This document shows positions 44,361-58,803 of a stretch of 64,000 nt of DNA, piece by piece. The notes under the pieces are model-generated. The model was not told where the DNA came from, did no database searches, and saw only the letters and a list, made by a program, of their open reading frames with translations. Within the stretch, counting starts at the first letter, position 1. Every line of letters begins with the position of its first letter. This DNA comes from Albula goreensis. Lineage: Eukaryota > Chordata > Actinopteri > Albuliformes > Albulidae. Where the stretch lies: the NCBI GenBank assembly GCA_022829145.1, contig CM040763.1:11579141-11643140 (forward strand). The letters run 5' to 3'. A program made the translations under genes and the position numbers.

Positions 44361-44469
44361 CAACCCTAACCCTAACCCCAACCCTAACCCTAACCCTAAC
44401 CCCATCCCTAACCCTAACCCTAACACTAACCCTAACCCCAACCCCAACCATAACCCTATCCCTAACCCT
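44361..44469 (+). repeat. Interstitial telomere-like array, (CCCTAA)n with variants
   Basis: About 18 tandem copies of the vertebrate telomeric hexamer occur in CCCTAA orientation. Variant units include CCCCAA, CACTAA, CCATAA and CCCATC. The array is flanked by unique AT-rich sequence on both sides. Confidence 0.95.
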
Positions 44470-47400
44470 GCTATTAGGACCAATTTTGCATGATGACACA
44501 AGAGAAATCATACTGTCTGGAAATCTTTCAATATTAAATATTGCTCATAGACAAAGTGTGCTGTTATACTTGGTAATGAAGCACCAAGCAGCCTCATGTG
44601 TCACCCTTTGAGATAACGTGTTGTTACATCATGGTTTTTGAATACACAAAGAGCCAGTACGCTGGTCTAAGCCCAGTGAATCAAACCTCTATCAAATGTG
44701 CTGAACTAGGCAGTCTGGTCTGCACCAAAAAAATATTATTCAGGGAAATTTCAATGATGCTTATATGGGAAGCCTGGTGATGAGACAATAAAATGAAAAT
44801 TATAATGAGCTCAGAAGACTAGGGGTGGTGACACCTGCCACAGAGTGACACAATTGTCTGTGATTTTTGGAGGTTATAAGAAGAGCACTCTCCCTAAAGG
44901 GAAAAATCACTGTCAGACTCAAATGTCAACCACATCTTTAGGATATAGAAAAAAAAACATTATATAACCACAGGTGGTGAATTAATGTCAGACTTCCACA
45001 TTTGACTTTTCTAATGTAAATGCATTAAACTTTTCAGAGTTTAAGTAGATATGTACATTAGTACTGTTTGAGGGTTTTATGTTATCTTTCATATTCATCT
45101 GTAAATGTTCAGCTCAATAAAATAAGATAGCAATGCATATTATTGTATGCAAACAGTGTTTTTTTTTGTTTAATGTACCTTTACTCAGTGAACGGTTTAT
45201 GTATCAGGTTTTAATGCTTTTCTTTTTCATATTTTTAAAGCATTTTTTCACAATATATGACTGCTGTGTGCATTTCAGATTATTGTCCAATTATTAATAT
45301 TAAGTCTTCTTTATTATTGTGCATGGCTTAGTTGTTTTTTATTCCAAAGGATCAACATTCTTCTGATCTTTTGGAGTAAAGAACAAACACTGCCATCTTT
45401 ATCTCTGTGCAACACTGTAGCCTCTGTATTCAGAGATTAAACACAACGAGTTTGGCTGGAGCCAATAAATGAATTTATAATTAGTTACAGACTGAGTTAT
45501 TGAAAGTGTATTATGTGTGTTTTAACACAATTAAAAACCTGTATTTGTATGCAGTAACCATGTAAACAAAATAAAAACAACACAGTCAATTTGCTGGAGT
45601 CTTAATAGCAGCCCTGTCAAATTAATGTAGGAACATTTTACATTTGTTAAAAATAGCATTAAGTCACACACACTAATTAGCCAATTAAACAAAGTTAATA
45701 CAAACACTCTTCAAGGTGGATATATTTTCAAGGTGATGGATGTCTTTTGGGAAATCAATGGCCTTGATGTTATACTCATGCTGTTTCTAAGAACATGACA
45801 GATAAAACTTTGCAATTCACATGTCTGCTAAGATGTTCTGCATGGATATCTCATTCTCTGGTTTTTGCTGTTGTAAATTTCTGATCCAAATAGACTTAAG
45901 TTCCCACTGCTGCGACGTTAGATATGGTCTGATTTCCATATCCTTTTTTTCACAGAATCGAACATCTGAATGTCTGCACATTCACAGCACATTTGGCTGG
46001 AAAGAAAAAGGCTCCTGGTTATTTCAATTCATAATGTTTTATATCCCTGTGGTGGTTGCAGTCTGAGATCTTGGGCCATGGAATGGCGTCTATGCCCATG
46101 GAATTGGGTCAGAAAATTATTAAGCTGTTGCTTTGCCATGTGCTCTAAAAGGAACTTACAGAATGACGTACTGCACCTCTTAAAATAAACTACTTCAAAA
46201 AGATAAAACATATTTAATACAATAGATCTAGAACCTGTTATTTTCTGGTTTAGTTTTTGAAGGTGTGAATTCATTGACTTGAATTACAATGATGCCAAGG
46301 ACTTAAATTAAAACTAACTTAAATCTCTCCTACAGGGGAATTACTGATCATTCTGTTTGTGTGAAATCCCCAATAATTTGATTTAAGTGAATATGAATCA
46401 CAATGAGTCCCTTTCCTGTTGTGTGACATCGCCAAGGGTTTTGCCCAAGCCTTTGACATGAGACCAATTTTTTGTTTTGCATCAGTCTTAATTCCTCTGG
46501 GGAAGAGGGAGTTTTGTAATTGCAAAATGCAATGAGCAAATGCAAAAAGGCTTCAACATTATTTGAGAAACAAATATTTGTCTTTTCTGAGATAACGGAA
46601 GAGACTCATAATAGTCTTGAAAACTGGATCAGTTCTTGAGAAATATTCTGGTGGTAGAGTTATGGGAAATGTAAATATATCTTGGAGGACTGGCACTGCA
46701 ATTCCTCTTCACATACTGGCACTCGTCCCCTGGCAACACCAAAGCCCTCACAGCTGGGTGGGCAGATTAGTCTCTCTCAGGGACCAAAAACACTGGCTCT
46801 TTTGAGAAATGGGCATCTAAACTTCATCACAGAATAGGATTTTCAATCCATTTTCCATGCTGCTTTTCTTCACTATGTGCAATGCTTTTAATACCTCTGT
46901 TTTTGTTTGTTCACATGAGGCAACCTCCAAATCTGACTCAGACTTCATCAATGATTGAATGAGCTTTAGAACTAAACAAGAAACATCCTGCTAAATTTTC
47001 TGGCAAGCGGTGAATAAAACTATAACCTTGTAAGCTAGCTAGTGATGGATAGCCACACTTGCTTAGGTAGATTGACAAAAGTTTTTTTTTACTGCTAAAC
47101 ATTATTCATTAAGTTTATTCAGTCACCAATCTTTTAAGTTTAACTGCTCTTAGTTTTCAATTAGCTAATGTTGTTGAATAGCCAATAGCTGTCAGTGTTA
47201 ACTAACTAAATAGAGAGAAACTAGATAGCAAGAAATATTTCTGGGAAAGTTTCATAAATTCTGTTCTTGCAATCCTTTAATGTTGACAAGCAAGTTTCTT
47301 TTGTAAATTTCATCTGCATTGCAGACGACAGACAAGCTGCTGTGTCCATTTATAACAGTTCAGAGGAGCTTCCATCCCATCAGAGAGGTAACATTTATGC

Positions 47401-50400
47401 AACAAGTATGCTTTGAGAATATTGATATAGAACTTAATTTACAAGAGAAAAGATTTTGCAGCCAGTCAGGGCCATGTATATATAATGTGAAATGTGTACA
47501 CACAATCACACAGGGTCTCTAGAGCTTTGTAGTGCTGCTACAAATGTATGAATAAATCATTCAGAGAGGGGTGTTATGGCTTTCCTTCCAGTCTGGATTC
47601 CAAGGCCATTCCAACAAAGATTCAAAAACAGGGACGTCATTGCAGCACAGAACAGAGATTCTTTTTTTCACCCAGGCCCATAACCTGTCTTACGTGAACC
47701 TCTCAAAACCTCTCATGAAGATTTTGGTTTGAAAGGGACTTCAATGGTACCACAAAGCAAACTGCATAGGGCTAATTGATTTAAAATAAGCATATAATCC
47801 ACATGACTTCCCAGGTCTGAAACTTTACATATTGGTGAATTTTCGATTTGATTTTATTAATAATTTTATTGAAATATATTCATATTACTTTTAAGGCAGT
47901 CAAGGATGTTTTTCTGGCTTACCTGCTATGCTAGTTTCTTTCTTGATATCAAGTCCATTTTAAAAGCTCTGAAACATCATTCTTGTCATAAGCCTAGCTT
48001 ATGTATTTGGGAATGGTATGTTGGATGTGTCATAGAACACACATAATATTCGCTATGAATCGCTATACCCTGAATGCATTAAATTCTATGCGCATTTGAA
48101 TTTAAGTAGCTGTACCAGAGTTTTGATAAGGAAGCAAGCAAAGATCAATCACACAGACAATAATGAATAAACAATGATGGATAAACTTATCTGTAATTTA
48201 TTTATGAAGTGCATATTTTACAGATCGCTCTTTTATTGAACACAAACAAAGCCGGTGTTTCTTGTGAAAAAGAATTATCATTCATAGCGCAACCAAGTAT
48301 AGCTACTCAAACATAATCCAGAATTCATCAGTTACATTATCACTTCCATCAACTGAAAACCATGTATGTCAGCACTCATTGCTGTTGACTCAGTTCACAG
48401 AACAGTTATGCACAATTTAAGCTGGCAACAGACGTTCTGCATTTTTTCCATTTGTCATGCCTGAACCAGGCTTGCTAGTTCAGGTATGGCTCCATTTGGT
48501 CCTTTTTTCCTCCACCCAAGCATGAAACAGCTGTCAAACTCTGGACCCATAAACTGCAGGTCGCTGGCCCTGTTAAAAGGCCAAGGAGCAAGTTTAACAA
48601 ACTAAACAGTCAGTCATTGGCAAAGTAGCGAGACAATAAAATGCTAGAGGAGACCAGAATGAATATAAATAGCCATTAAAAGAGTCATCAAGTGCAATGG
48701 AAAATTGTTTGTTCTAAAACATTTTTTACTATTTTGTTTAAATGTGTGTGGTATATTAAATCTTGGCCAGTCCAAAAAAAAAGTTCTTTATCAGATATGC
48801 CTGGAAATGTTTCTAACACAGCTCAGCCCAGCATCATTCTGTCTGAGGCAAAAGGGTATTTCTCTTGTTTGTAAATTCCCCATTAATTTGTCTCAAACAC
48901 ATATTTATAATCGCAGTTTTCATAATCTTAATTTGTCACTGGTTTATTTTATGTATGTGGTGCATAAATAATTTATATCTTGCATCATTTCATATTTATA
49001 ATATGAATGTCAGCATTACAATTTGACTGATAAATGAGTCATAAAGAAAAGTACCATATTTACTCTGTAGATGTGCTCCATTCAGTATCACATAAACACA
49101 TGGTTTCATTTGGTCTGAGAGGAGTAGTAGATCTTAAAAGTGAACCAAAAACCCACGTCTCTTCAGGCACAGTGGATCACACAGCCAGCCCACCCAGTTC
49201 TGTGAGTTTCTTCTTAGCGCTTTTCACCAGGGTGCTCAATCTGTACAGTGGACTATTTCTCTTTTTTCAACTCAGAGCATCTTTGCATCTCCTGCTAAAA
49301 CCTGATATACTAACTAAACTCCTTCAACCTAACTATTCTAATAGACTACTTCTGTAGTTTTTCCAGGATACGGTGTAAGTAAAAGTCTTGCTTTTTATCT
49401 GTGGCTAGTCCTGTGTATATATACCAAATTAGCAGAATACACCTCTCAGGTGAGCTGATCTGGTCAATAGAAGTGCTCTGTTAGCTTTGCAAACGAATCA
49501 ATTTACTAAGCCCTTACTGGCATGTCCTCCTTCACCCATACCTCGTTATTTTAGCCTTTTGTTTGACTGTGGCTTTTAGTCTGACACAGTAAATCTCCAG
49601 TTGGTGCATAGCCTCTCAGATGCTGTAGAGATGATACTATTATTGGACATAACATGTTCTCTCACCTGCAACTTCCCCTCCAGCCTGTTCATTTCCTCCT
49701 CAAGATTATAGAGGTAGAGAGTGCTAGCCTCTAGCAATGCCTTGCACAGCATTTCAGCCTGGTCCTGCTGTGGCTCCTTTCTCCTGACGTTGCCTGTTTA
49801 TAGACCTGCTCCCAGAACTTGATATCTATTTAGGCCAGTGTACAACTACATCTTACCTCCATTTCATCCTTGTTCTGTCATTGCACTTACCTACTCCACT
49901 TTGATGAGCCGCATAATCTTTCTCTGTATCAGGTACAGCCTTGAAAAGGTCCCCTACAGTCTAAATGTTATTTTCCTGTATTTTGTGTTTGTGCATAGAT
50001 GCATTAAATAATCGCTGTTTAAGTCTGATTTTAAGCTTGAGGTCATTGATCAACTTGTGAAAATCCTGGATGTTTTTCAAGAGGTGATGTCACAGCTGGA
50101 TTTCATTTTAACAGACCAATTAGAATCATCTTGTTTGCATATGACTCTTCCATACAGCTATTTTCTGCAGCTGAAGTCTGCAAGCTGTTTGTCTCTATTC
50201 TGATTCAAGCACAAGGGACTCTGTTATAAATTGCATTTCTGTGTAAATACAATTTGTATCTATGACAGCATTTAAATATTAATGTCAATTTCTAATCAAG
50301 ACTGTCAGCTTGGTGAAGTGCCAACTTGTATGCAAATAGAGTACATTAAATTTGTCCCTACTTGTGTTTCTCATATAGAGTTATTACTCTACATTTGATT

Positions 50401-53400
50401 TTAAAGTTTGCATCGAGACACGTATCAGTCTGTAAGCAGCAACACTCACTCAAAGTGGGCTAAACATATTATGTAGACAAAAAAATTTACTGTAATTCCA
50501 GAATACCAGTGTTCCTGATTTCAATCAATGAATGTAATAACCTCACCTCATGGACTGTAACTTTATGGTGACAGCCAAAAGGCTGGTAACTAGTCACTGT
50601 TTCTCAGCTAATTCTGAGACATTTTTGTTGATGGATTAAAAATAACAAAAACTGTAGTACCACATCCTTGAAGCTGTGTTTGTAAGTATCAAACTCAAAT
50701 ATCATTTTGAAGGTGGGAGCCATGCTGGATAATGTAATGCTTAACTTTTTGCTTGGTCTTTCATGAACATGGTTGCACACAGTTTTGAGCCTTTCTCATA
50801 AGGCACTGCATTCTCTCCGAGTTCATGCAGATGCCTTTTCCATCCTCCACTGGCTGGGATTTTGATTGAATTGCCGCTAGCAAATGCATCTTCACAAGCT
50901 TCCAACAAAGTTATTCAAATTCAGCTTTCTCAATGGAACCTAGTTCTGTACCCATGAACTGGTGCAGTCTTACTTGGAGTCTTCCACTGAGAGTCTTTGA
51001 TAGTACTTTGATAGATCTGTATATGAGTTATCAACTCTGTATTACCTCAGGAATCACTCAATTTTCTATTTGTGGTGTCCTGAACGAAGGGTTAGTTCTG
51101 GCTTCTTCAGGGCAGATGAGTCTGTTGTGAAATAAAACAAGATGTGAGTTTCTGTTTCTCCTTCACACTGTAGAATATCTAAGCCTTCCCACCCTGAACT
51201 AACTGGCACAAAGCCAAAACAAGATTCAAGCCAGTCTGTGAGCTTGAATTGCCGCTGCCGATATCAAGGTTGATTGATAGCGATTGGCCATCGGTCAGCC
51301 GAATGGCTTATCCCACTTTCATAGATTGGGGATTTGAAGTGTCTGGTATATCGTATCGTTTTGTCCTCAGAACGTCTGATTCATTCCCCACTTTTATGGT
51401 GGCCAAGCTCTGATGCCCGCTGCGCTGGTGTTTTTAAGAGACCCTTGTGCCTTTAGCAGCAGGGAATTTTCCACTGAAAAAATTAAAATGTGTGAGTTCA
51501 ACACATGCTACAGAAGTTAATAGTAAATTATATCTGGTTTTACAGGTCTTACAATCAGTACAAGTAATTAATTAATGAATTATATGAAATGCATGCTCAA
51601 ACGTATTACTTATACCTATACCTTCAAAAATTCAGCCACCATTTTAAGATACAATTGTATTACTTTTAAATAGGGGGAAGTCAATGATGAACATGTATTC
51701 GTAGTGGAAAAACCCCTGCAAGTCATAGCAAAAATTCCAGACTTGTCAAATGCAAAGAATACGAGTCACAGAGAATATTGCTTTGATATGAGATATTAAG
51801 AAACATGGCACTCCTCCAGCCTCACTGCCTTCACACACCATGCCACCCCTGTGGCAGAAAAGGTCACCATCAAATACACAGCTGAACTAGATCATCCTCA
51901 CAGCTGCTGTTAGTCTGTAGAATGTATGGGGCAGTGGATAGAACTAGACAGTCCATTAAAAATGTACACTTAACTGCTTAACGTACTTTTGGTTTGTGCA
52001 AGACTTTAGGCTAGGTTACACATTCAGATTATTTCCAAATCCCAACTCAAAAGAAACATTTCAAAACAGTTGTGGAACATTGTGGATAGACTCCTGTTTT
52101 GTTGTGAGATAATGTTCAGATGGGCTCATTCCCCAGACAGCAGACAGTCAGAAAACATACTTATTGTTCCAAGTCCTGTCAAAGTCATGGAAAAAAGTTA
52201 AAACAAACTTTGTAGTCACTTCCCTATTTACTTAGAAAAGCAACTTTAACAAAAATTCTGATTGTTAAAAAATATAAGGCAGAGATTAAAGGAAGGGAGA
52301 CATACATGTTCTGAATATAAATATTGAAATTCCAGATTAGTTGAAAATGTCTAACTTTCTCAATAAACTAATGAGATTCTTGGCATCCCCAATAATTTTG
52401 GGGATAACTGTAATAACAAAAATTAATAAAATCTAAGACCGTGCCTGAAATTTTCATCAAACTCGAGAGATGTAAATGTTGAAACTTTTATACTTACTTT
52501 CCAGGATTGCTCTGAAAACCAACAATTGTTCAGTGCATACAAACTTCTTCTCCAGTTTTATATACCATACAATTTTCATGTAACACATTTCTAACACTGG
52601 AAAGCAACGGTCACTGCTCTTGCACCTGGGGTGAGCTAGCAAGCCGATGTTAAAATGGCTAATTATGAGTCAGTCAGAGAGCAGCGGTGAAGTGAGCAGT
52701 GTTGTGAGCAGCATGATTCAGGCAGTACAGTCATACAAACAGGTAAATAAAAATGCTCAGGAGGCAGTCAGCTGCCAAAGCAGCCGCAGAAGTCAATCTT
52801 CTGCGATGACTGTGAGTTTTCAGAATGGGAGGCAAGCATGGCCATCAGTAGAATCTGCCATCCTTCCCTAAATAATTTACCAGTATTGATTGAGCTACCA
52901 GTAAGCAACACCGGCTGTAACCTTAGCTATTTCATTCTGGAGCCAATTTCTGTGGAGTGAACGTGGCTACAATATTTTCACGTATTTGTTGATGTTTGTG
53001 CCCCCACTGGTGGGTAGATGCCACACTGATTTAGACAATTCAGCCTCAAAATGGCCAGTGCCAAAACATATAACAGGAGGCAATCACAAACATTCTTTGG
53101 TTTTACAATTCACATTACAATGACAACTTTTTGGTGCTTTAAGAGCTGCAAAAGACCCAAGGTCAAACGCTGGGCCTCAAACACAACACTGCAATCCTCT
53201 TGGGGCATGCCTGCTCTGGTTAGTGGCTATTATTTTTGCATGAAATATTGTAGTTTTCAAAAATATGTATGGATTCAGTTCTAACCCAGACCATCTGCTT
53301 CCATAACCCCATCTCAAAAGCTGTTATACTATTTATTAAATCCTTCAGCCAGGAACAGTCATTTATCTCTCATATTCAAATGAACATTAACATTGTAACC

Positions 53401-56150
53401 CATACTGCTTTATAATCAGGAAGCACAACTTCTCAGTTTGATACATTGCTGTTTGCTTGGTACAGGTTTCAGTCCCAAAAGGTCTGTCAGTGAGGGCTCA
53501 TTATTGATTAAAAGAAGAACAAATCATTTCACATTAGTTTGAAAATTCAGAATAATAACATAATGATCCAATTCCACTGCCTATATCCTACTGCATACAG
53601 TTATTGACCTCTTCTCACCGACATAGTCAAATTGGAAATTGTGAGCAGAATTTCTGTGGAAGCCATTCCCCTGAAAATGAATAGTTTAGTATCGTTCTTC
53701 TTCAGATTGAACAGCTACGTCTTCAAAGCACTTATGTTCTGTCAATATCTCCAAAAAAAAAAAAAAAACACTGCAATACAAACTGTACATACAGATTCAT
53801 ATACAGAGAAGAGAAAAAAAGACTGCTGATGATAATGACAGAATATTATTGAAAGGTATATTCTTGTGAAGATGTCATTAAAACCTTTTGATGTGGAGCT
53901 GTGAAAAGGGTATTAGGACACAAAAAGCTCATCTGTTTCAGGAAGATTATGTTATCGTTCTCAATTTTCCAATGTGTGTCCTAAATGTTTGATGTTTTAT
54001 TTGTTTATATTAATTAATATCAATGTCACTTCCTGAGTATCCCCCATAAAGCAAAGTAAATGATTTTAAATTGACTTATGCAGTACATTATGCTAAATTC
54101 ATTGGGTCCCTCTAAATGGTGGTTACACCTCTGCTAACAATTAAATAATATTAAATAATCCAATAATAGTATAACACCAATTACCCTGAGTATTAATTCC
54201 TTGTGCAGGTGTGTTCCTTGTGCAGGATGGAAAATGGTTGTTACTGATGCCTCAGGTTATAAAAATGCTGCGGGGCAAAATTTGTCCATCCCCAATTTCT
54301 TCCAAGAAAGGACTTGCATACAAAATTACATCCTAGTCCTGAAGTTAATAGAAGCCATCATCAGTATGCCATTTACCTCGACTCAGTGCCAGCGAGCAAA
54401 ACAGCATTCAACCTCTTGAACCCAGCCACCACTAATGTGTACACTTGTGGATGACTTGCAAATCCCAGCTCAATGTAAACAGGAGCCCAGACTATGTTTT
54501 GCACTGCCTGTTCCTGCTTTATAAACAGCTGTCTTGTGTGTGGCACATTGCGGTGATGGTTGTGAGTTGGTGCTCTGGGCTCAGACAGCTATAGTCTCCC
54601 TAGGGCCTGTCTCCCTCAGGGTGTCTCTGTGCCAGGTTACGCACCAGGCGCCTGTCCATGCTGCAGCTTCGCCCATTTATAACAGCAAAGGGCTTCTGGG
54701 GTGCACCTCTTGACAGGGCCGCAATAAAATGACTGTGAAATGTAATCTTTTTATGGCAGGGTGTAATTTTATTTGATGCAGAGCAGAGCGACTATGAGGC
54801 AAAAAGGAGTGCAGGTACTGGCCCTTTTAAATGTCTGACATATTCCCAGCTTCGACAGAGTATTGTAACTAACAGTGTGGGAGAATAAGTGATAATATTT
54901 AATGTGGAATATGTATTTACAATTACCCCATGTTACTCTGAAAAAGTGCATAATTCCATGAAAGCCAAGACTGAATGTTACATTTTGTTTTACTTATTGA
55001 GTTGTACCTCCATTGTGACAAATATTTTTCATAATAGAACAGTGTACCCTTAGAATGTATGAAATTATCCAAAGAATATTGGAAAATACTTATGAATATG
55101 TTATTGCATAGTGAATTAAGTTTAAAACTTCCCAACTAAATTGTTTGTTTTTGACTTTCCTATAAATCTGGGAGGTTCAAACCTGGTCCTTGAGCACTGG
55201 AACACTTGCTTTGTTCTTGCGGCACTTCAGGGAAAATGGATGGAACCACCTTGCTACTTGGATATGGTTATTGAGACCTCTCAGTCCTAAATAAAATTGA
55301 ATACTGTCATTACACAGAAACTTTAAAAACATCACATTCATTACCATCAACGTCCTGTATCAAGGCTGAACAGAAGCAATTCATTGTATTAAAGATCTTT
55401 TAGTGTGCATTGAAACCCATTTTTCCTGGGTCATAATGAATCAACCTGTCTCACACGATTTTGTTGGAATGAATTACCATAACAATTATAAATAAACAGT
55501 CATTTCTTATAATTTACAGTGCATCTAGCATTAAATTCATTATTATTGCCTATATTTACTGAATTTTGCAAAAATATTTGTCACTGAACTGTGACATACT
55601 GTTGTTCTGTGTGCTTATAGCTATCCCTGAATAGTTGCTGTGATGATGCAGAACTTTTGTTCATAAATTCTCTCCGTAAATACATAACTAAGTGCAATAC
55701 ATAACTATGCCTTCATAACTCACTTCTGTCTGAAGTCTTAGTTCTTCCCTCATGGCCCCTCAGTCTCTGTACTTCAACATAACACTAATATAAATAATAA
55801 TGTTTTTAATAGTATAATAGCACTTTAAATATAACTTTCCAGATTCCATTTTAAAATCTCAGCAAGCAGATTTCAAAGGATTTTGATTATGACTTTGATG
55901 CTTACAGAGCATATATTTTTATTCATATATTGGCAGTATAACACTCTTGTTCACACTTAGACTTAGTACTGCTAATGAGCAGAACTTATTTCTGAACTCA
56001 TTCAAATTTCATAAGTGCTCAGATATGAATAAATATGACTGCAAGGTTTGTATAACTGAAGTATGTCCATGAGGTTCTGGTGTTAGGCTCTTTACTATCA
56101 GGCTCTAATGACAGTGGTCACTGTATTGCTCCCAAATGCATATGGTCAAC
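44470..56150. other. Intergenic, no gene recognised
   Basis: This long AT-rich stretch has no open frame resembling a known protein and no obvious transposon coding sequence. A weak repeat-like fragment around 55.18 kb is listed separately. Confidence 0.5.
55180..55225 (+). repeat. Possible fragment of a fish interspersed repeat
   Basis: GGTTCAAACCTGGTCCTTGA and GCACTGGAACACTT recall the 'ctcaaactcggtcctgg...' start of the repeat suspected at 35.08 kb. The fragment is short and diverged. Confidence 0.22.
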
Positions 56151-56153
56151 AGT

Positions 56154-56289
56154 AAAGCTACTCTTATGGTAACCGTAACAATGTGAACGGCAATGCGGAC
56201 CTGGACAAACCTTATTCATCCAGCACTCCCAGCCTCTACATTGGACAACATTCACAAAGTGTCTGTCATGTAAAAAGGTATCATTTTAC
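56154..56289 (+). other. Coding-like open stretch, unidentified
   Basis: One frame reads YSYGNRNNVNGNADLDKPYS and then SSTPSLYIGQHSQS before a stop. The polar, non-repetitive composition is unusual for this AT-rich stretch and resembles a cytoplasmic or disordered protein tail. Splice signals are poor (possible AAAG| acceptor and CAT|GTAAAA donor). Not recognised. Confidence 0.22.
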
Positions 56290-58000
56290 TTGGATTTAGT
56301 CTTCTTTGTAGATGAAAAGGGGTAGCTCACAGCTCTTTGTACTGCAAACAATTTTATTTGCCACAAAATGAAAGGAAATGTAACTTATATAATTGAAGGA
56401 ACATAATCACATATGTGTGTTTCTGGTTAGGGAGCTAACACATTTTACACACATTCTGTTTTCTTTTGAGTCGTGTGTACCATCTTTCCAATAGGTTACA
56501 ACAATGTGACCTCACCTCAGTGTCATAAGCAATCTTCTCCAGTGACCTGAAGACTGGGCTGGTGTGGGCATGAGTACCACTGGACTGAGGACTGTGGAAT
56601 TTGGAGGTCTATTGTCTTTATTTCTTCTGACTTCCTCAATGCCACCCTGATCCCATTGGCAGATGGACAATTTGTCTGAACATCTTGGGGGCATAAGGGT
56701 AGGGGTCATAATAGGTGGTTCCTCCATGCAGACATATTCCATTGAAAGGCCACGAGTGCTTTCCTCATTCTGTTCTGGGACTGTGGTTTAAATGATCTTA
56801 AACACTTTGCTTTGACAACAAGAAACACTGAATGCAGAGACGTCTCATCTTCTGATCAAACAGTGACTCAGGGACATGACTCACGACTCTCAATTCAGCC
56901 TGTCCCCCATTGAGAATCCGCCATTTGTTGTAGAGGAGCCTTGTGCCCCCATAGCGTGAGGAGACAAAGCTGTGCAGGGTGCTTCTTAGAGGCAAGCCCT
57001 GTTTGGAATTTAGCAATGTCGTTCATCGGTTATCATCAGAATTCTGTGAGTGCGTGCTGTCTATCTCAGTATGAATGAGAGGAGACGCAAGAGCTCTCGC
57101 AAGAGCAGAAACAATGAAAAAGGATAATGCCCTGTTCTCCGCTCCTTTCTCTCAGCTCTGTCCGTGTGAACCTGTCAGAAATGTGGGCGACAGGACTGAG
57201 AAGTACATAGCTGGGGGAAATTAAAGTGCAAGGCCATTAAATGCAACATACATTCATAACAAAGGAAGGAAGTTTTAACACTTTGCCAAGTACTTTTGTG
57301 AAAAAGCAATTTAAATGAAGATGCCCCCTTTTTTAAATCAATTCGGAAATTAATCAACTAGTTGATGGGCTTTCTTTCAAGAAGCTGGATATTCCCCAGT
57401 TCCAAACATATTGTTTGAATCCTTTCATCTGAGTTGCAGAGACCTGATCCCAATTTCAATTTTCAGTTGATTAGAATAACATATCAGTTGTTAGACTTTC
57501 TGATCATCACATTTTTATTTCTTTTTTTGTATTTATGTTACCAGTCCTGTTTGAGAATTGAATGCATACAGACTAATGTGACCAAGATCAAACCATTACT
57601 TTTAGCGCTAAACTTGAAAATGCTCTGTCCTGGAACATTAGAAGCTCTATCCTTTAAAGAGTAATATCATGATAATAAGCATATATTTATTTATTTTTAG
57701 AGAAATGCCAGATTGCTTTGAAAATAGTTTAAAAAGTAAACAACTTGTGTCGTAGGTTTATATTGTTTCAGTATTCAGTTGACTTTTTTCAACTCTTGCA
57801 GATAGTATTTCTGAATAAATATTTAAATGTATATACATAAAGCAATATCAAAAAAATAATTATATTGTTATTTTTAGCACTAAATTATACACATTCTGGG
57901 CTTGGCTGAAGAAGGTCATCATTTCACACTGTCGGTGACCTATCATTGCTCATCTCTGCCAAAGCTGTCCTTTTTTTTCAATCTTTAGGTGTAGATTTAG
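56290..58000. other. Intergenic, no gene recognised
   Basis: This is non-coding sequence upstream of npnt with only short, unconvincing open frames. Confidence 0.5.
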
Positions 58001-58803
58001 ATAGTCAAATCAAAGAAATAACGGGCACAAAAACGACGGCGCATATAACGTACACTCAGTGAACAGATTTAAGATATGGGGAAATAAAACCACTCATTTT
58101 ATACATTAGTTAAACGGGATGTTGCGTTTTAGAAGATCATACAGCAGGTCTTGTTGCTGTCAACGTAATGGTGGGGCGGGTTGCTGTGGAATGCACCTGG
58201 TCGGTCCGAGTGCAATATTTCAAGCTGGAACACTTTCGACACCACAACCTGCTGCGCGGGCAAGTAAAGCCGTGCCTCAGTTTCTAACGACTGACGCTGA
58301 CGCTTGAGCACAGCGGGCGGATTCGCGAAACAATAAACATTCATCTTAATTATTTTATATAGCCACCGGGGAAAGCATATTTCGAAAATCGAAGATCGGC
58401 CGGATATTACCAGGAGCCTAGGGTATCGTCAATTTGTCAAGCAAATGGAAATCCATGCGATTGCTCTTTATATTTTAAAATAACTACTGGGCAGAGAACT
58501 TCTGCGAGGGAGGGGAGGAAGGAAAAAAACTGCGACGACTCCTTAACGCCAGCAGAGAGCACTCGGTTTCTCATATATTAGATTATTCCCAGAGGCAGCG
58601 AACTGTTTCCTCAGCACCTCGGAAACATAGTAAATTATATGTCTCAAGGACACGGAGTCTTGGTTGTGACAAAAAAAAAAAAAAACCTTTGGAGCTCACT
58701 TTCTTTATTACCTCAACACAGCGACTGAAATCTGCAACCTTTCTGTATGACCACATATTTGGATTTTAAGAGACCATCAAGTGCATATAAAATATATCTT
58801 AGC
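58001..58803 (+). promoter_or_regulatory. npnt: Probable npnt promoter and 5' UTR
   Basis: CpG dinucleotides are noticeably more frequent here than in the flanks (around 58,030-58,060, 58,250-58,330, 58,385-58,405 and 58,500-58,550). The stretch leads directly into the signal-peptide exon. A TATAAAA at 58786-58792 lies too close to the ATG to serve as its TATA box. The transcription start cannot be placed. Confidence 0.4.

Noticed and set aside
44281-44511. Minus-strand Val/Arg/Gly repeat protein
   Set aside because: It is a translation of the telomere-like TTAGGG array, not a gene.
52647-52871. Ser/Gln-rich 74-codon frame with an internal AAACAG|GTAAAT donor-like site
   Set aside because: Composition is only mildly protein-like, with no promoter or partner exon and no recognised family.
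53000-53016. CTCF-like word on the minus strand (CCACCAGTGGGGGC)
   Set aside because: Two core positions disagree with the consensus, so it is weaker than the 24.19-kb site.
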